A DNA stretch of 15,375 nt, taken from NCBI GenBank assembly GCA_013298415.1, contig JAAFHN010000013.1:1-15375 (forward strand), given 5' to 3'. The position numbers were made by a program, and so were the translations under genes. The stretch is from Comamonadaceae bacterium (GTDB lineage Bacteria; Pseudomonadota; Gammaproteobacteria; Burkholderiales; Burkholderiaceae_C). This document shows positions 12,767-15,375 of the stretch, piece by piece (the stretch's first letter is position 1; each line of letters opens with the position of its first letter). The notes below the pieces were generated by a model. The model saw only the letters and a list, made by a program, of their open reading frames with translations. It had not been told where the DNA came from and ran no database searches.

Positions 12767-13777
12767 TCAGGAAAGCAAAGGCTCAGGGGCAGGAGTTTGC
12801 CGCAGGTGCTCGACCAGCAAGCGAGCGGATGGGGGAAGGGCTTGGAAATCCCGGGCCACCAGCTCGATTTGGCGCGTGGCCCAGGCATCTTGCAAGGGGA
12901 TGGCCACCAAGTCGCCCACATGGTGCATCAGCTCAAAGGCGCGCTGCGGCAGCACGCCCACGCCCAAGCCCTTGTCGATCATGCGGCACATGGCGTCCAG
13001 GCTCGTCACATGGATGCGCAGCTTGATCGACTGGCCGGTGCCAGCTATGGCGCGGCGCATCGCCAAATACACCGAGCTGTTGGTGTGCAAACCCACGTGG
13101 TCGTGTACCAGGGTGCTCTCAAAATTGATAGCAACAGATGATGGAAATACTAGGACAGTGGTGCTATTTTTCTTTAAATTTGACTTTGAGAGCGCCTCCA
13201 ATGCCCCCAGAGCGGCTGCGGCGAGAGCGTGGGTGCGCGGGCAGACCAACACCAGCCGATCTTGCCGATAGGGCATGGTTTGCAGGCCCGAGCTGCCGTT
13301 GGCGGTGTTGCACACGCCCAGATCTGCCGCGCCATCGGCCACGCCACGCAGCACGTCTTGGCTCACGCGCTCTTCCAAATCCACCTTGATGTGCTCATGC
13401 GCTTTGGCAAACGCGCCCAAATCCTCCGGCAAAAACTGCACGATGGCCGAAATGTTGGCCAGCACCCGCACATGGCCCCGCACGCCGCCTGCAAATTCAG
13501 CGAGTTCGGCGTGCATCTTTTCCAAGCCAAAGAGCACCGAGCGGGCATGGTGCAGGAGGCTGTGCCCGGCAGCGGTGGGCTCCACGCCCCGGCTGTGGCG
13601 TTGCAGCAATGCAGTGCCCAGGCTGGCTTCTAAATCGCTCAAGCGTTTGCTCAACGCGCTGGCCGCGATGAATTCCGCATCCGCTGCCTTGCCAATGCTG
13701 CCTGCCTCGCACACAGCAGCAAAGAGTTGCAGCGTGGTGAGGTCGATGCGCTTGGCAAATTGGCGGTCGGGCTTCAT
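12767..13777 (-). CDS. LysR-family transcriptional regulator with in-frame repeat insertion
   Basis: This 336-residue LysR regulator has a winged helix-turn-helix at about 11-70 (IDLTTLQLFAAVCEAGSIGKAA..SALSKRLSDLEASLG) and an effector-binding domain from about 100 to 325. LysR proteins are usually about 300 residues. The excess is mostly residues 196-221, encoded by an AT-rich palindromic element with rare TTA and CTA codons (see repeat entry), in a loop between VCPRTHALA and HDHVGLHTNSS. The ATG at 13777 is chosen since it fits the family N-terminus; an in-frame ATG at 13828 would place a dyad operator inside the gene. The target is unknown: it could control itself, the divergent Bug gene or downstream leuC. 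Confidence 0.92.
   Translation of the reverse strand: MKPDRQFAKRIDLTTLQLFAAVCEAGSIGKAADAEFIAASALSKRLSDLEASLGTALLQRHSRGVEPTAAGHSLLHHARSVLFGLEKMHAELAEFAGGVRGHVRVLANISAIVQFLPEDLGAFAKAHEHIKVDLEERVSQDVLRGVADGAADLGVCNTANGSSGLQTMPYRQDRLVLVCPRTHALAAAALGALEALSKSNLKKNSTTVLVFPSSVAINFESTLVHDHVGLHTNSSVYLAMRRAIAGTGQSIKLRIHVTSLDAMCRMIDKGLGVGVLPQRAFELMHHVGDLVAIPLQDAWATRQIELVARDFQALPPSARLLVEHLRQTPAPEPLLS
13115..13193. repeat. 79-bp palindromic repeat element inside the LysR gene
   Basis: Perfect 9-bp outer arms GCTCTCAAA (13115-13123) and TTTGAGAGC (13185-13193) enclose a second inverted pair ATAGCA (13128-13133) and TGCTAT (13162-13167). By hand count the element is about 35% GC in a GC-rich gene. It resembles small interspersed palindromes that I recall from Comamonadaceae genomes, though I cannot check a database. 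In the LysR frame it contributes exactly 26 whole codons (residues 196-221) plus one shared base, with no stop. Confidence 0.7.
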
Positions 13778-13823
13778 GGTTGGCGATGGCGGACAAGAAT
13801 TTTCCCTGCAAACGCGGGTCAAA

Positions 13824-13844
13824 GCCATCGTCAACCACGATGGC
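13824..13844. promoter_or_regulatory. Candidate LysR-type operator (ATC-N9-GAT dyad)
   Basis: The 7-bp perfect inverted repeat GCCATCG-N7-CGATGGC contains the T-N11-A motif and the ATC-N9-GAT form typical of LysR recognition sites. It lies 47-67 bp upstream of the LysR start, in the interval shared with the divergently transcribed Bug gene, where LysR regulators usually bind for autorepression and activation. The assignment rests on pattern and position only. Confidence 0.45.
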
Positions 13845-14107
13845 GAGTTTCGCAGAAAGCGCTATTCGGGCAAGCCCGATGCCCAGGGTTTTTCAGTTCG
13901 GGCGTAATCCGCGCAGCTTTTTGGAAGCTCTGCAGAACCCTTTGTGGATCAGCGCGGGCCGCATCCGGGATGCTCAGCTAGGCGAAAAGTGAGTCAAATA
14001 GCCTCTGCTATTTGCGAGCTTTTCAACAACGCTGAGCGCCCGGAGGGGGCCCGAGATGGCTGCAAGGGGGTTTTGCAGAGCTTCCTTTGACCTCTTGGAG
14101 ACAATTC
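13845..14107. other. Divergent intergenic region between the LysR and Bug genes
   Basis: The whole gap is about 330 bp (13778-14107). No convincing gene is seen in it. It holds the LysR-type dyad (13824-13844), a compact palindrome TCGGGC-AA-GCCCGA (13866-13879), an interrupted palindrome at 13984-14024, a small TGCAA/TTGCA hairpin near 14061-14077 and the GGAG ribosome-binding site of the Bug gene. No clear sigma70 promoter was found for either flanking gene. Confidence 0.5.
13984..14024. repeat. Interrupted palindrome with AAATAGC core
   Basis: A perfect 8-bp stem CAAATAGC/GCTATTTG with a CTCT loop (13995-14014) is flanked by a second matching pair GAAAAG (13984-13989) and CTTTTC (14019-14024). 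There is no following T-run on either strand, so a plain terminator is unlikely. The ATAGC/GCTAT core and AT-rich arms resemble the element inside the LysR gene, so it may be a shorter relative. Confidence 0.5.
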
Positions 14108-15076
14108 GTGAACCTCATCCTCAACCGCCGCAGCGCCGTGGCCGCGAGCCTGGCCGCTCCCTTCTTTACCCGCGCGCAGAGCTTTCCTGACCGCACGCTC
14201 ACGATCATCGTGCCCGCGCCCGCTGGCGGCACGGCCGACATTTCGGCCCGAGCGCTCTCTGATCCCTTGGGCAAAGCGCTCGGCCAAACCGTGGTGGTGG
14301 ACAACAAAGGCGGCGCATCGGGCGCGGTGGGCGCGCAAGCCGTCATCAACGCCCGGCCCGATGGCCACACCCTGCTCATGGCGTTTTCGGGCTTTCACAC
14401 CATGTCGCCACACTTGGTGAAGCTGCCTTACGACCCGCTGAAAGACTTGCAAGCGATTTGCAACGTGTACACCGCGCCGCAGGTGCTGGTGGTGCGATCC
14501 AGCCTGGGCATCAAAGACGGCAAGGAGCTGCTCGCCTACGCCAAGCAAAACCCCGGCAAGCTCAACTACGCAAGCGCTGGCAATGGCTCAGTGCAGCACA
14601 TCGCAGCCGAGCTGTTCAAAAACCTGACCGGCACCTTCATCACCCACATCCCCTATCGCGGCACGGGGCCGATGGTGCAAGACTTGCTTACCAACAGCGT
14701 GGACATGACGCTCACCACCGCGCCGCCGCTGATCCCACACATCCAAAGCGGCAAGTTCACGCCGATGCTTGTGACCGCCAAAACCCGCCTGCCCAGCCTG
14801 CCCAATGTGCCTACGGCTGAGGAACTCGGCATCAAGGGGCTGGACGTGGCCAGTTGGTTTGCGCTTTACACCCACGCCAGCACACCGAAAGCCGCAGTGG
14901 ATCGCATTGCTTCCGAAGTGCAAAAAATCATGGCCACCCAAGCCTTCAAAGACCGCGCCATGAGCCAAGGCGCGGTGGCCGACTATCTGAATCCAGCCCA
15001 GATGACCGCTCTTGCCAAATCTGACTTCGAGCGCTGGGGCAAAGTGATTGCGCAAGCCAAAATTAAGGCGGATTGA
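14108..15076 (+). CDS. Bug/TctC-family periplasmic solute-binding protein
   Basis: Bug proteins are periplasmic receptors for carboxylates or other small polar solutes, very numerous in Burkholderiales and often orphaned from any transporter. This one has 322 residues. An export signal at 1-25 contains twin arginines (NRRSAVAASLAAPF, possibly Tat) and ends near TRAQS. The family blocks follow: PAPAGGTADISARALSDPLG (36-55), VVVDNKGGASGAVGAQAV, PDGHTLLM, NYASAGNGSVQHIAAELF and HIPYRGTGPMVQDLL. The GTG at 14108 is chosen because GGAG sits 7 bases upstream; extending to a TTG at 14087 would spoil the signal peptide. It is divergent from the LysR gene. No membrane (TctA/TctB) partner is seen in the window, and the ligand cannot be predicted. 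Confidence 0.92.
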   Translation: MNLILNRRSAVAASLAAPFFTRAQSFPDRTLTIIVPAPAGGTADISARALSDPLGKALGQTVVVDNKGGASGAVGAQAVINARPDGHTLLMAFSGFHTMSPHLVKLPYDPLKDLQAICNVYTAPQVLVVRSSLGIKDGKELLAYAKQNPGKLNYASAGNGSVQHIAAELFKNLTGTFITHIPYRGTGPMVQDLLTNSVDMTLTTAPPLIPHIQSGKFTPMLVTAKTRLPSLPNVPTAEELGIKGLDVASWFALYTHASTPKAAVDRIASEVQKIMATQAFKDRAMSQGAVADYLNPAQMTALAKSDFERWGKVIAQAKIKAD

Positions 15077-15163
15077 GGGCTTTTTAGAACTTGTTAGAAC
15101 TTTTTGGGGTGATTCAGCGAACGACCGTTGCGCGAAGCGTGTGCCCCCAGCAAGATTTGCGGC
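15077..15163. repeat. Intergenic 9-bp direct repeat after the Bug gene
   Basis: TTAGAACTT occurs at 15084-15092 and again at 15094-15102, a 10-bp period, in an otherwise featureless 87-bp gap. No hairpin terminator for the Bug gene was recognised here. The repeat may be a helical-turn-spaced binding site or chance. Confidence 0.35.
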
Positions 15164-15375
15164 ATGCGAATTCCAACAACTGACAGCCGGGGCGCGAGAC
15201 CCACTTTTGCGCAGTTCCTAGCGCCGTCGCCCAAAGCAGTGCGTGATGGTGCTTGTCGGATTGGGTGGCATATCTGTGTGTGGTTCGCGATGCTCCTGCT
15301 GCCGCACACATTCGGTTGGGCGGCTCTGGTGCCGGTGGAACTGAACCCCAAGCAGGCAGCCCAGGATCTGGATAC
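15164..15375 (+). CDS. N-terminus of an exported or membrane protein, cut by the window edge
   Basis: An ORF from ATG 15164 runs 70 codons without a stop to the end of the window. After about 35 polar residues it has a hydrophobic stretch WHICVWFAMLLLPHTFGWAA, then LVPVELNPKQAAQDLDT. This looks like a signal peptide or membrane anchor followed by the start of an extracytoplasmic domain. An alternative in-frame ATG at 15290 would give a shorter, more normal signal peptide. The start of the mature part is reminiscent of sensor proteins with a 7TMR-DISM extracellular domain, but 70 residues are too few to say so. No clear ribosome-binding site. Confidence 0.5.
   Translation, partial: MRIPTTDSRGARPTFAQFLAPSPKAVRDGACRIGWHICVWFAMLLLPHTFGWAALVPVELNPKQAAQDLD

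Noticed and set aside
13115..13193. Palindrome in the LysR gene as an intrinsic terminator or a pseudogene-making lesion
   Set aside because: No T-run follows on either strand, and the reading frame stays open across it with conserved LysR sequence on both sides.
13780..13992. Plus-strand ORF of 70 codons upstream of the Bug gene
   Set aside because: No domain, no ribosome-binding site, and it crosses the LysR-type dyad and other palindromes.
15094..15351. Minus-strand ORF of 85 codons at the right end
   Set aside because: It is antisense to the plus-strand partial gene, which has a plausible signal sequence and better codon use.

Overview
The window looks like a chromosomal segment of a betaproteobacterium, most likely a Comamonadaceae-type member of the Burkholderiales. 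The reasons are high GC, strong G/C third-position codon bias, a Bug-type (TctC) periplasmic binding protein, the gene order leuC-leuD-leuB-asd-fimV-truA-trpF-trpB, and a small AT-rich palindromic repeat of a kind I remember from that family. From general knowledge, Pseudomonas aeruginosa carries a related order (leuC, leuD, a hypothetical gene, leuB, asd, fimV, truA, trpF), so the backbone is old and conserved.

Layout from left to right. Bases 1-5292, minus strand: trpB (cut by the window edge), trpF, truA and fimV, all overlapping and probably one transcript started by a sigma70-type promoter at 5324-5352. A Rho-independent terminator at 5409-5451 separates this unit from asd. Bases 5534-6868, minus strand: asd, preceded by a roughly 190-base leader with a possible 31-codon ORF and two abutting hairpins. 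Bases 6887-7705, plus strand: a toxin-antitoxin module (ribbon-helix-helix antitoxin plus PIN toxin) lying antisense between asd and the leucine genes. Bases 7709-12742, minus strand: the leucine cluster, in transcription order leuC, hicA, hicB, an entericidin-like lipoprotein, leuD, a small secreted four-cysteine protein, leuB and a predicted membrane protein. Bases 12767-13777, minus strand: a LysR regulator 24 bp upstream of leuC, carrying an in-frame palindromic insertion. Bases 14108-15076, plus strand: a Bug solute-binding protein transcribed away from the LysR gene. From 15164 the start of an exported or membrane protein runs off the right edge.

The core genes are amino-acid biosynthesis (Leu; Asp-semialdehyde for Lys/Thr/Met/Ile; Trp), tRNA modification (TruA) and polar cell-envelope organisation (FimV). 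Accessory material has entered this backbone without breaking it: a HicAB pair inside the leu operon, a second toxin-antitoxin pair between leu and asd, and a palindromic element inside the LysR coding sequence. No rRNA, tRNA, CRISPR array, insertion sequence or prophage was seen. I found no clear candidate for a wholly new large system. The best leads are the LysR insertion, the asd leader, the toxin-antitoxin placements and two unnamed conserved-looking genes in the leu operon.
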